Of a DNA stretch of 11,555 nucleotides, positions 1 through 6,924 are shown in pieces (position 1 is the stretch's first letter; each line of letters begins with the position of its first letter). Source of the stretch: Bacteroidota bacterium (GTDB taxonomy: Bacteria; Bacteroidota; Ignavibacteria; Ignavibacteriales; Melioribacteraceae); contig JAKAHQ010000014.1 of assembly GCA_021814855.1 (NCBI GenBank), positions 1 through 11,555 on the forward strand. Direction: 5' to 3'. Below the pieces are notes generated by a model. That model searched no databases. It worked only from the letters and a program-made list of their open reading frames with translations, and had not been told where the DNA came from. Position numbers and translations under genes: made by a program.

Positions 1-386
1 ATTTGAGCAGCACGAAGAATAAAACAATATTTCTCTCGTCGCATATACTGCGCGAAGTTGAATTAATTGCTTCCCGCATGATTATTATAAGTAAAGGAAC
101 AACTCAGGTAGAAGGTACGGTAGACGAACTTCTGAAAAGCGATAAGGTGAGTGTATCTTTTGAAGTGGATAAACCGGGAGACGCTGTTTCCGAAATAAAT
201 TTATCGGCATGGAAAGACAAATTTGTTTCATCAAATAAAGATTCGCTTACTTTCGAGCTTGCCAAGAATGAAATCCCCGAGCTAAACAAATATTTGGTTA
301 AGAAAAATTTTGCCGTGAGCGCCGTTATCCCCGTTCGTTCGCTGGAAGATTTCTTTCTAAAAATAACAGAAGGGGGTGAAAAATGA
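1..386 (+). CDS. ABC transporter ATP-binding protein, C-terminal part (cut by window start)
   Basis: Only the last ~128 codons are present; the frame is open to the window edge, so the TTG at position 3 is an internal Leu and not the start. Seen: the end of the nucleotide-binding domain, with KTIFLSSHILREVE carrying the switch (H-loop) His at 42-44, followed by the usual 'signal' for drug/antibiotic-type exporters (IISKGTTQVEGTVDELL) and an ~80-residue C-terminal extension. Walker A, Walker B and the LSGGQ signature lie upstream of the window. The family hydrolyses ATP on the cytoplasmic face to power an ABC-2 type permease, here the next gene, whose ATG overlaps this stop codon (ATGA), so the two are translationally coupled. 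The substrate cannot be told from the sequence. Confidence 0.93.
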   Translation, partial: LSSTKNKTIFLSSHILREVELIASRMIIISKGTTQVEGTVDELLKSDKVSVSFEVDKPGDAVSEINLSAWKDKFVSSNKDSLTFELAKNEIPELNKYLVKKNFAVSAVIPVRSLEDFFLKITEGGEK

Positions 387-1219
387 TTACGCTGGTATGG
401 CTTGAGCTACAAAAAATTTATAAAAAGTGGCGAACTTACATTGGCTTTATCGCCATCTTTCTTCTAACTACCGTGGTTCAAGTTTCGCTTTACTTTACGG
501 GCGAGCATTACATAAAGGCCTTGACACGCGGTCTATCGGATTCGTTCATGATGTTCGGTAATTTATTCAACGGCTATCTAATCGCAAACCTTGTTCTCCA
601 GGGATTATTTATACACGTGCCGTTTCTTATTGTGCTTGTAGGCGGCGACCTTCTTGCAAGCGAAGCTACCGCCGGAACATATCGGATGCTTCTTACGCGT
701 CCGTCATCCCGACTCCAGGTTGTAACGGCTAAGTTTATCGCGGGAATTATTTACACGCTCTCGATAATATTTTGGCTGGCCTTGTTAAGTCTGGGAGTAA
801 GCATTCTTATTTTCGGAACCGGCGAACTGCTGACGGTGCGTTCACAGATAATAGTTTTTGCCGCTAATGATGTTCTGTGGCGATTCGGGTGCGCGTATGC
901 TTTTGCCGCGTTGAGTATGACAACAGTTATGGCTCTTTCATTTTTCTTTTCATCAATGGTTGAAAATGCCATCGGACCAATCGTAGCCACGATGGCGGTA
1001 ATAATAGTATTCTTAATTCTGTCTTCCCTGCCGGTTGATATCTTTGTTACATTGCGTCCCTACTTTTTTACCACCCACATGGTTGAATGGTCGGCTTTCT
1101 TTAACGATCCGGTAGACATGAAAGAGATTGGAAATTCGGCGCTGGTTCTTTTGGCGCATATTGTCGGTTTGTATTTGATAACAACTTACATTTTTATAAA
1201 GAAAGATATTCTTAGTTAG
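383..1219 (+). CDS. ABC-2 type transporter permease
   Basis: A 278-residue integral membrane protein with about six hydrophobic segments (roughly residues 19-38, 66-88, 113-138, 165-190, 195-215 and 253-272). The cytoplasmic hallmark of ABC-2 permeases follows the second segment: GGDLLASEATAGTYRMLLTRPSSR, residues 87-110, here given as two adjoining parts GGDLLASEATAGTY and RMLLTRPSSR, with Glu94 and Gly98-Thr99 as the conserved E...GT pattern. It would form the membrane half of an exporter with the ATPase encoded just upstream, overlapping by four bases (ATGA). A GGGGGTG stretch just before the ATG serves as ribosome-binding site. The next gene, a secreted LolA-like protein, begins 12 bases downstream, so the three are almost certainly one operon. 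Family call is firm; transported substrate unknown. Confidence 0.93.
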   Translation: MITLVWLELQKIYKKWRTYIGFIAIFLLTTVVQVSLYFTGEHYIKALTRGLSDSFMMFGNLFNGYLIANLVLQGLFIHVPFLIVLVGGDLLASEATAGTYRMLLTRPSSRLQVVTAKFIAGIIYTLSIIFWLALLSLGVSILIFGTGELLTVRSQIIVFAANDVLWRFGCAYAFAALSMTTVMALSFFFSSMVENAIGPIVATMAVIIVFLILSSLPVDIFVTLRPYFFTTHMVEWSAFFNDPVDMKEIGNSALVLLAHIVGLYLITTYIFIKKDILS

Positions 1220-1231
1220 CATGGAGACGAA

Positions 1232-1921
1232 ATGAGAAAGACGATATTTTTGATACTGATTATTTTTACGGCAAGTTGCTTTGCGCAGGCAAAGAATCCT
1301 ACAAAAATACTTGACGCCGTTAAACAAAAATTTGAAAAAATTCATGATTACCAGGTGGATGTTAATATCCATGTTGATGTGAATTTTATTAAGATGCCGG
1401 ATAGAAAAGCAAAAATTTATTTCAAGCAGCCGGATAAAGTAAAATTCCAATCGGACGGTTTTGCGCTTCTGCCCAAGCAAGGATTTAATTTCTCGCCGGT
1501 TCAACTTTTAAAGGGAGATTACAATTCCATCTTTGTACGCACTGATAAAATCGACGGCAAAAAGCTCGACGTAATAAAAATAATTCCCAACAACGATACC
1601 AGCGATGTGGTCCTTTCAACCTTGTGGGTAGATGAAACGGATAATGTAATTAATAAAGTAGAGACAGTTGGAAAAAAGAGCGGCAATATTTCAATCGATT
1701 TTAAATACGGCGAAAATAAAACTCTCCCTTCCGAAGTGAAGTTTACTTTTAACTTCGGCGATGTAGCTGCCCAGCCAGCCGAACATGAAGGTCAAAATAA
1801 TGCCCCGGCTATGAAGCCGATGGGGCGAGGACCGATTAAAGGCACCGCGACCTTGACTTATACTAATTACAAAATCAACCAAGGAATAGCTGATAGTTTC
1901 TTCGCAGAGAAGAAAAAGTGA
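1232..1921 (+). CDS. LolA-like outer-membrane lipoprotein-sorting protein
   Basis: A 229-residue secreted protein. Residues 1-18/20 form a signal peptide (MRKT, a hydrophobic stretch, then ASCFAQA). The TASC tetrad only loosely resembles a lipobox (Thr instead of Leu/Val/Ile at -3), so a soluble periplasmic protein is preferred over a lipoprotein. After it comes ILDAVKQKFEKIHDYQVDVN, then alternating beta strands with the KIYFKQPDKVKFQS element that is typical of LolA-like folds (the half-barrel that binds acyl chains). Residues ~177-203 form a Pro/Met/Gly-rich insertion (QPAEHEGQNNAPAMKPMGRG) before the last strand. GGAG lies 6 bases before the ATG. The gene follows the ABC exporter pair by 12 bases, suggesting that it receives or passes on a lipidic substrate handled by that exporter (inference). 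True LolA partners LolCDE, which is not what the neighbours look like. Confidence 0.8.
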   Translation: MRKTIFLILIIFTASCFAQAKNPTKILDAVKQKFEKIHDYQVDVNIHVDVNFIKMPDRKAKIYFKQPDKVKFQSDGFALLPKQGFNFSPVQLLKGDYNSIFVRTDKIDGKKLDVIKIIPNNDTSDVVLSTLWVDETDNVINKVETVGKKSGNISIDFKYGENKTLPSEVKFTFNFGDVAAQPAEHEGQNNAPAMKPMGRGPIKGTATLTYTNYKINQGIADSFFAEKKK

Positions 1922-2083
1922 AGTAAAAAAATTTACATTGCAATATTTTGAAGATCAATTTATTTTAATCCCGTAATTAACAATTCATATTTAAAGGATA
2001 AGTATAGAAAAAACATTACGGTAGAATTACACCGACCGGTTATTATTCCGGCCGGGAATTAATTATTAACCAAGGGGCTTAAA

Positions 2084-2662
2084 ATGAAATTGATAAGCAA
2101 AGCGTTTTTTCTGATCCTTGTTTTATCTTCCGTCGTATTTTCTCAAAATAATCTTTTAATCTCGGGCAGACTCGGAATCATAAAATCTTACGGTACAGCC
2201 GAAGGTTTTGAGATCAGCGCGAAGCGAATGATTACAAACAATTTCCTGTTTCAATTTACTGCCGGTTATTACTCGTGGAGCGACTCAAGGGATTTGAATA
2301 GAATGAGCTTGGGCCGGGTTTCAAACAACGTCACAAAAAAAGAGATGGATAATTTAATCCCGGTGAAAGTCGGGTTTTCTTATTTATTCGGAGATCAAAC
2401 TTCGCGGCCGTTTCTTTCTATCGAATGGGCAGTTAACAGAGCCAATTTAAATTATTATGAATCGCCCAACATTCTTACGAACTGGAGCTATGTCCCAACC
2501 AACAAGTATTCGCAATCTACATTATATGTTTCAATGGGATTCAGCATGGGGTACGTGTTTTCTCTTGTAGAGAATATGAATTTATTAACCGGAGTGTTTT
2601 ATCAAACAGGAAGCGGTCTTACTTACAACGGTTTGATTGCCGGCTTTGAGTATGATTTGTAA
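2084..2662 (+). CDS. Small outer-membrane beta-barrel protein
   Basis: A 192-residue protein with a signal peptide (MKLISKAFFLILVLSSVVFSQ; cleavage probably just before or at Gln21). The mature part consists of alternating hydrophobic/polar stretches rich in Tyr, Phe, Gly, Ser and Asn, with turns such as YYSWSDSRD and ESPNILTNW. This is the pattern of an eight-stranded OmpA/OmpW-like barrel (outer membrane beta-barrel domain). It ends in GLIAGFEYDL, a typical final strand. AGGGG lies about 6 bases before the ATG. It stands alone: 162 bases separate it from the LolA-like gene, and it converges on the YceI gene with only 26 bases between the stops. No specific function (pore, adhesin or other) can be read from it. 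Confidence 0.72.
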   Translation: MKLISKAFFLILVLSSVVFSQNNLLISGRLGIIKSYGTAEGFEISAKRMITNNFLFQFTAGYYSWSDSRDLNRMSLGRVSNNVTKKEMDNLIPVKVGFSYLFGDQTSRPFLSIEWAVNRANLNYYESPNILTNWSYVPTNKYSQSTLYVSMGFSMGYVFSLVENMNLLTGVFYQTGSGLTYNGLIAGFEYDL

Positions 2663-2688
2663 TTTTTAGATGACGTAATTGCCGGATC

Positions 2689-3327
2689 TTATATTTTGTT
2701 GGACCCGACAATATTGACTTTTACATCAACATTTTCGGCAACCTTGCTGCCTATAACGTCGTTGTCAATGTTGTAATCCGAAAGCTTGACATTAAATTTT
2801 GCATGGACGCCCAGCAAATCTCCCGGAGCTCTTGTGCGTGTCTGATCGTTCTCATCAAGATATGTCGCTTCGGCGTCCACGGTAATTTGTTTTGTAACCC
2901 CGTGGAGCGTAAAATTACCGGTAACCTTAAATTCAAGCTTGTTGTCGGCAGTCTGTTTTAAATCGGAAACGGATTTTATTTCAAAAGTAATATCCGGGTA
3001 TTTGGATGCGTTCAGCCAGTTTGCGCTTTGCAGATGATGGTTTCTTAGTTCGATGCCGGTATTAATTGACGCAACCTTAACAATTATTTTGCCCTTCAGT
3101 GTTTTGGCAAAATTATTAACATCGAAGCTTAGCGAGCCGCTGATTGCGTTTGCTGTACCAGTAAAATCTTCAAGCGGGGTCGAACTCGAAAATGCTGCCT
3201 GATTCCTGCCGAGTTTATCCTCGAAGTTAAATGTCTGGGTTCCTTTGGCTTTTACTTTGAAACTCTGCGGGAAGACGGATGCGGCAGAAATGAATAAAAC
3301 GGTAAGCAGAACAAGCATATATTTCAT
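2689..3327 (-). CDS. YceI family periplasmic protein
   Basis: A 212-residue secreted protein. The signal peptide (MKYMLVLLTVLFISAASVFP) is followed by one YceI domain, an extended lipocalin-like barrel that binds isoprenoid or other long amphiphilic chains in characterised members. Diagnostic stretches are visible: SINTGIELRNHHLQSANWLN followed by KYPDITFEIKSV (family pattern: S.D.G...RD.HL.S.DFFD..KYP.I.F), then GNFTLHGVTKQITVDAEATY, and a closing strand with NVDVKVNIVG. Length is normal for the family (about 190-220). The ATG is preceded on its strand by CGGAG 6 bases upstream. It is the second gene of a two-gene unit with the small membrane protein 38 bases upstream. The ligand and role are unknown; some homologues are linked to stress or to electron-carrier metabolism. 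Confidence 0.93.
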   Translation of the reverse strand: MKYMLVLLTVLFISAASVFPQSFKVKAKGTQTFNFEDKLGRNQAAFSSSTPLEDFTGTANAISGSLSFDVNNFAKTLKGKIIVKVASINTGIELRNHHLQSANWLNASKYPDITFEIKSVSDLKQTADNKLEFKVTGNFTLHGVTKQITVDAEATYLDENDQTRTRAPGDLLGVHAKFNVKLSDYNIDNDVIGSKVAENVDVKVNIVGSNKI

Positions 3328-3365
3328 CTTTACTCCGGGAATTTTAAATCGTAACCAAAATATTC

Positions 3366-3641
3366 CTAAGAAAGTTCAGAAGGATTTTTTTTGGTACGAA
3401 ATAGAAATATCAGCGCTACAGAGATTACCGCGGTGATGCCGCTTATTAAAAGACTAAGATCGAGTCCCCAGACAAACTTATTTACCCATTGTCGTTCGTT
3501 CCAGCCGAACAGGGGATCCTTTTTTTCAACCAGCACTTGTGTCTTGGTAAATATTTCACCGCCGTATAGAAGCCAAACAATTAAGGAAGCTACGACAATT
3601 GCGAGCGCAAAATAAATTACTCTTTTCTGTTTTTTATTCAT
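3366..3641 (-). CDS. Small two-helix membrane protein of unknown function
   Basis: A 91-residue protein, MNKKQKRVIYF..., with two transmembrane helices (about residues 8-26 and 58-82). Positive clusters KKQKR before the first helix and RTKK after the second predict both ends in the cytoplasm. The ~30-residue loop between them (KTQVLVEKKDPLFGWNERQW and the next few residues) would lie outside the membrane and is rich in aromatic residues. The start at 3641 is chosen over an upstream in-frame start at 3677 because AAGGAA sits 7 bases before this ATG. I do not recognise the family. It precedes the YceI gene by 38 bases in the same direction, so the two are probably co-transcribed and may work together at the inner membrane/periplasm. 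Confidence 0.7.
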   Translation of the reverse strand: MNKKQKRVIYFALAIVVASLIVWLLYGGEIFTKTQVLVEKKDPLFGWNERQWVNKFVWGLDLSLLISGITAVISVALIFLFRTKKNPSELS

Positions 3642-3648
3642 ATCAAGA

Positions 3649-3654
3649 TTCCTT
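3649..3654 (-). promoter_or_regulatory. Ribosome-binding site fixing the start of the 91-residue membrane protein
   Basis: AAGGAA on the minus strand, 7 bases before the ATG at 3641-3639. It supports that start over the longer frame beginning at 3677. Confidence 0.6.
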
Positions 3655-3713
3655 AATGATATCAATGCTAATAACAACTTAACAAGTGTTTCAGTTCAAA
3701 GGCGGTGTTTAAA

Positions 3714-3742
3714 TTGAATCTGACTCATAAATGATTTAATTT
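3714..3742 (+). promoter_or_regulatory. sucC: Possible promoter for sucC
   Basis: TTGAAT (3714-3719) and TAATTT (3737-3742) are separated by 17 bases in the 154-base region between divergent genes. The match to the sigma-70 consensus is only partial (four and three of six), and this phylum often uses different promoter elements, so it is a weak proposal. Confidence 0.22.
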
Positions 3743-3795
3743 TTCACACAATAACTAATTATTTTTTTTGCTGTTAAAAATTTAAAAGGTCATTT

Positions 3796-5022
3796 ATGAA
3801 AATACACGAGTATCAAGCCAAGGAAACTTTGAAAAAGTACGGGGTTCCGGTTCAGGATGGAATAGCCATAAAAGAAATTACTGAATTTGATTTTGCTATA
3901 GCCGAACTTAAATCCCGCGGAATAAATCAATTCGTTGTAAAATCTCAGATACACGCCGGCGGAAGAGGTAAAGGAAAAATTTACAATCCGGAAAACAAGA
4001 ATGAATTAATTCTTGAAGGCGGAGTAAAATTTACGACTTCTGTGGAAAAGGCAAAAGAATACGCTTCTAAAATGCTTGGTAATCTTTTGGTTACGCACCA
4101 AACCGGACCGGAAGGAAAAATCGTAAAGACTCTTTTTATAACGGAAGGATTGGATTATAAAAAAGAACTTTACCTCGGCATTCTTCTCGATCGAAATGTA
4201 TCGATGAATGTTATTATGGCATCCACCGAGGGCGGAGTTGAAATTGAAAAAGTTGCCGAAGAGACTCCCGAAAAAATAATTAAGGAATGGATCGAACCAT
4301 CGGTAGGTTTGCAATCGTACCAGGCACGGAACCTGGCGTTCGGCTTAGGGCTTCAGGGAGAAGCTTTCAAGAGTTTCCAGAGCTTCATTAAAAAACTGTA
4401 CAAAGCTTACGAAGAAACAGACGCCTCATTACTGGAAATCAATCCCCTAATAGTAACCAACGACGAAAAAATAGTAGCCCTCGACGCTAAGATGAATTTT
4501 GACGACAACGCTTTATATCGCCATCTCGATATAGTTGCCTACCGAGATTTAGCTGAAGAAGATCCTCTCGAAATAGAGGCTTCAAAGTACAATCTGAATT
4601 ATATCAAACTCGACGGCAATGTAGGGTGCATGGTAAACGGCGCCGGCTTGGCTATGGCCACAATGGATATTATAAAACTTGCCGGGGGTGAGCCCGCAAA
4701 CTTTTTAGACGTTGGCGGCGGAGCTAATAAAGAGACAGTTGCAAACGGATTTAGAATAATTCTGTCGGATAAAAATGTTAAAGCAATTCTAATAAATATT
4801 TTCGGCGGCATCGTTCGCTGCGATAGAGTGGCTCAAGGAGTTATAGACGCGGTTAAAGAAAGATCCGTTCAGGTTCCTGTTGTGGTTCGCCTGGAAGGTA
4901 CAAATGCAATTGAAGCAAAGGAATTGCTCGAAAATTCCGGTTTAAACTTTGAAGTGGCTACAAGTCTTCAGGAGGCGGCCCAAAAAGTTACATCGGTTTT
5001 ATCCATTGAAACTGTTGCCTAA
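3796..5022 (+). CDS. sucC: Succinate-CoA ligase (ADP-forming), beta subunit
   Basis: 408 residues; a TCA-cycle enzyme that interconverts succinyl-CoA and succinate with ATP formation, as a complex with the alpha subunit SucD. The N-terminal ATP-grasp domain begins MKIHEYQAKETLKKYGVPV and has VVKSQIHAGGRGKGK (Lys49 and the Gly-rich ATP loop, residues 47-61), the motif MASTEGGVEIE and the metal-site region LLEINPLIV. The C-terminal CoA-ligase domain has GNVGCMVNGAGLAMATMD, FLDVGGGA and INIFGGIVRCD, which faces the phosphohistidine of SucD. It is ~20 residues longer than E. coli SucC because of an insert around residues 75-115, as I remember it in Bacteroidota-type enzymes. AAAGG precedes the ATG by 6 bases. 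sucD is not next door; the following gene is unrelated. Confidence 0.98.
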   Translation: MKIHEYQAKETLKKYGVPVQDGIAIKEITEFDFAIAELKSRGINQFVVKSQIHAGGRGKGKIYNPENKNELILEGGVKFTTSVEKAKEYASKMLGNLLVTHQTGPEGKIVKTLFITEGLDYKKELYLGILLDRNVSMNVIMASTEGGVEIEKVAEETPEKIIKEWIEPSVGLQSYQARNLAFGLGLQGEAFKSFQSFIKKLYKAYEETDASLLEINPLIVTNDEKIVALDAKMNFDDNALYRHLDIVAYRDLAEEDPLEIEASKYNLNYIKLDGNVGCMVNGAGLAMATMDIIKLAGGEPANFLDVGGGANKETVANGFRIILSDKNVKAILINIFGGIVRCDRVAQGVIDAVKERSVQVPVVVRLEGTNAIEAKELLENSGLNFEVATSLQEAAQKVTSVLSIETVA

Positions 5023-5042
5023 TAAGATATGTTTAAGAGATG

Positions 5043-5080
5043 CCGGCCGGACAATTTTCCGGGTGAAAGTTTCCGGCTGG
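5043..5080. repeat. Inverted repeat (hairpin) downstream of sucC
   Basis: CCGGCCGGA (5043-5051) pairs with TCCGGCTGG (5072-5080): nine pairs with one G-U. A second small stem, TTTC/GAAA (5056-5059 with 5065-5068), lies inside the 20-base loop. It starts 20 bases after the sucC stop. No T-run follows on either strand, so it is not a classic intrinsic terminator. It could stabilise the 3' end of the sucC mRNA or be a dispersed palindromic element. Confidence 0.4.
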
Positions 5081-5109
5081 TAGAATGAAATTAAGCGGTT
5101 GATAAGTAT

Positions 5110-5481
5110 ATGATAGAAATAAAAATTACGGTTGACGCTGCGCTGGGTCTTCTTCTTGAGCGTATGAAATTCGAACTGCTGATCCGTCAGAAAAGCGGGC
5201 TTATATCCGATGGGTATAGGTTGGAAAATCTTTCCTATAAAGAACTCAAAAGTATAGTTGAATTTGCCGTTTTTGATACAATCTTTCTTCTTCCTGTCGA
5301 GATAATTTGCAACGAAACAAATCTTGCTCAAATAGTCGGCGGTGCGGTAAGAGCTTTATCAAAAGTTTTGCACAGGGAAGAATTTCAGCTCTACTCTCAA
5401 AACGATGCTGCAAAAATCATTTCGCTTATCAGAAATTACTTTGAGAAAAATCTTTCCGAGTCTGCTTTAAATCAGAACTAA
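5110..5481 (+). CDS. Hypothetical protein, 123 residues
   Basis: I do not recognise this protein. It begins MIEIKITVDAALGLLLERMK and looks soluble and largely helical, with charged/hydrophobic alternation (ELKSIVEFAVFDTIFLLPVE, then RALSKVLHREEF and IISLIRNYFEKNL). There is no signal peptide, no clear membrane segment (the FDTIFLLPVEII stretch is too short), no metal-binding cluster and no enzymatic motif. An in-frame TAA lies six codons upstream, so ATG 5110 is the only reasonable start. The ribosome-binding site is weak (GATAAG just upstream). It lies 87 bases after sucC and 137 bases before the galactokinase-like gene, same strand. Codon use resembles the neighbours and nothing overlaps it, so it is probably a real gene of restricted distribution. 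Confidence 0.6.
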   Translation: MIEIKITVDAALGLLLERMKFELLIRQKSGLISDGYRLENLSYKELKSIVEFAVFDTIFLLPVEIICNETNLAQIVGGAVRALSKVLHREEFQLYSQNDAAKIISLIRNYFEKNLSESALNQN

Positions 5482-5605
5482 TCCTTTCCTAAAATTACTT
5501 AATGCAAGTTTATTAACGATAAATTGGCTGAAAAGGGAGATTTTTTTTATCTTTAATAAGACATTTTCATGCTTTGCTCTGTTTAAATACTAAAACTGAT
5601 TTTGC

Positions 5606-5609
5606 GGAG
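5606..5609 (+). promoter_or_regulatory. Ribosome-binding site fixing the start of the galactokinase-like gene
   Basis: GGAG lies 9 bases before ATG 5619. The frame is also open back to a TTG at 5574, but nothing resembling a ribosome-binding site lies at normal spacing before that TTG. Confidence 0.5.
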
Positions 5610-5618
5610 ATAATCGAT

Positions 5619-6824
5619 ATGATAGGCAACGGCGGTAATCAGAATATCTTAAAAGTCGTTAAGTTGTTCGAAACCATCTACGGAGACACTTCCGGGGCTG
5701 TACTAAACATTAGCCCGGCAAGTTTAATGCTGTTGGGCGACCACACCCATTATAATGAAGGAATCTTAATTTCCGCTTGCGTCGACCGCTATTGGATTTT
5801 TCTGATCAAAAAAAGAAAGGATAAAGAAATCAATATATTAGCTGCCGACTCGAGCGAGATAATAAATTTTTCGCTGCTCAATATAGACGGCGTCAACAAG
5901 GATTCCTTTCGACTGCTTAAGGGTATAATAAAAAACTTAAAAGAAGAAGACCTTCTCGATTTCGGTTTCGATTGCGTCGTTTTCTCGAACGTGCCCGAGA
6001 ATCTCGGTCTTGGTTCAAATGCGGCAAGACAGGTCGGGTTTTTAAATACAATTCGAAAATTATACAGCATCGATATAGATGATAAAAAGCTGCTGGATAT
6101 TGTCTTTAAGAATGAACTGAGTCTCATCGGTAAAATTTCCAACATGGCCCATCATTATGCGGTTCAGTACGGAAAAGAAAATAAATTGTTTGTTATGGAT
6201 TTGCGGACGAAAGAGCATAAAACCGTTTCTCTTCACGAAGAAAATTACAGCATAGTAATTTGCGATACCGGTCAAAAAATTCTTGAACCGCAGAAAATTT
6301 GCAACGAGCGGATTGAAGAATGCGAAATAGGCGTTAAAGGACTGCGCTTGTACATTTGGGGAATCAAAAATTTGCGCGATGTTGAATCCGACTTTTTGCT
6401 GCGGCATTATCACATGCTGCCCAAAAGAATTTTTAGCCGCGTACTTTATAACGTAAACGAAAGGCAGCGAACAGAGGAAGCAATTAAATTTCTCCGAAAA
6501 AAATCGATTGAAGAATTCGGCAGTCTAATTACAAGGTCGCACTGGAGTTTAAATGAGGATTACGATCTCCCGTATGAAGAAAGTAATTTCCTGGTCAGCG
6601 AAGCTTCTAAAATCGAAGGGGTAATCGGCTCCAAAATGATAAGTTGCTCGCCAATCAAGAGCACGTTTCATATTGTAAGAAACGATAAAATCGAAAACTT
6701 CGCAAATGTTATTAAAGCGTCTTACGGTAAAAAATATAATTCGACGCTTAACACCGTGGTGCTTAAACTCACAAACGGGGTAAAAAAAATATCGTATAAA
6801 GAATTTGAGTTTAGTAATCAGTAA
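5619..6824 (+). CDS. Galactokinase-like GHMP-fold protein, predicted inactive (pseudoenzyme)
   Basis: 401 residues from ATG 5619 (GGAG upstream), full galactokinase length and collinear with the family: LFETIYG near the N-terminus, GDHTHYNEG (40-48, family GEHTDYN.G), VPENLGLGSNAA (125-136, family VP.G.GLSSSAA), YGKENKLFVMDLRT (184-197), SIVICDTGQK (211-220), YNVNERQRTEEA (277-288, family H.V.EN.R..EA) and SHWSLNEDYD (307-316). Galactokinase makes galactose-1-phosphate from galactose and ATP, but here the key residues are gone. The transition-state Arg of APGRVN is Ser35. The sugar-binding Asp of HTDYN is His44. The ATP-loop Ser/Gly positions are Asn128, Gly132 and Asn134. The catalytic Asp of GIMDQ aligns with His178. 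The Gly-rich motif 3 (MTGGGFGGC) reads MISCSPIKS (340-348). The frame is intact, so the gene is probably maintained as a binding, sensing or scaffold protein (inference). Confidence 0.85.
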   Translation: MIGNGGNQNILKVVKLFETIYGDTSGAVLNISPASLMLLGDHTHYNEGILISACVDRYWIFLIKKRKDKEINILAADSSEIINFSLLNIDGVNKDSFRLLKGIIKNLKEEDLLDFGFDCVVFSNVPENLGLGSNAARQVGFLNTIRKLYSIDIDDKKLLDIVFKNELSLIGKISNMAHHYAVQYGKENKLFVMDLRTKEHKTVSLHEENYSIVICDTGQKILEPQKICNERIEECEIGVKGLRLYIWGIKNLRDVESDFLLRHYHMLPKRIFSRVLYNVNERQRTEEAIKFLRKKSIEEFGSLITRSHWSLNEDYDLPYEESNFLVSEASKIEGVIGSKMISCSPIKSTFHIVRNDKIENFANVIKASYGKKYNSTLNTVVLKLTNGVKKISYKEFEFSNQ

Positions 6825-6856
6825 AAAACAAACATTCCGGTCGACAAAAATCTCTT

Positions 6857-6896
6857 GTTGAATTTCAACTTGATTTTCACTTTTGTTAGATATACA
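6857..6896 (+). promoter_or_regulatory. Possible promoter and operator before the TPR-aroE unit
   Basis: A perfect short palindrome GTTGAA-T-TTCAAC (6857-6869) abuts TTGATT (6870-6875), with TATACA at 6891-6896 (15-base spacing). The arrangement could be an operator overlapping a sigma-70-like promoter upstream of the ATG at 6925. Spacing is short and the palindrome is small enough to occur by chance. Confidence 0.2.
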
Positions 6897-6924
6897 TTTT
6901 CCGGCGAATTAAGCGGGAGTATTA

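Noticed and set aside
1277..1279. Cys16 of the LolA-like protein as a lipoprotein modification site
   Set aside because: The preceding residues Thr-Ala-Ser do not match the usual lipobox, and a normal signal peptidase I site follows within a few residues.
1013..1504. 163-codon open frame on the minus strand across the permease/LolA-like boundary
   Set aside because: It is antisense to two well-supported genes, and its translation is rich in Cys, Arg and Asn with no recognisable domain.
4006..4314. 102-codon open frame on the minus strand inside sucC
   Set aside because: It lies entirely within the ATP-grasp part of sucC and has a low-complexity, Phe/Arg/Asn-rich translation.
5574..5618. Longer start (TTG 5574) for the galactokinase-like gene
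   Set aside because: There is no ribosome-binding site at a proper distance, whereas ATG 5619 has GGAG 9 bases upstream, and the shorter protein already has the normal family N-terminus.
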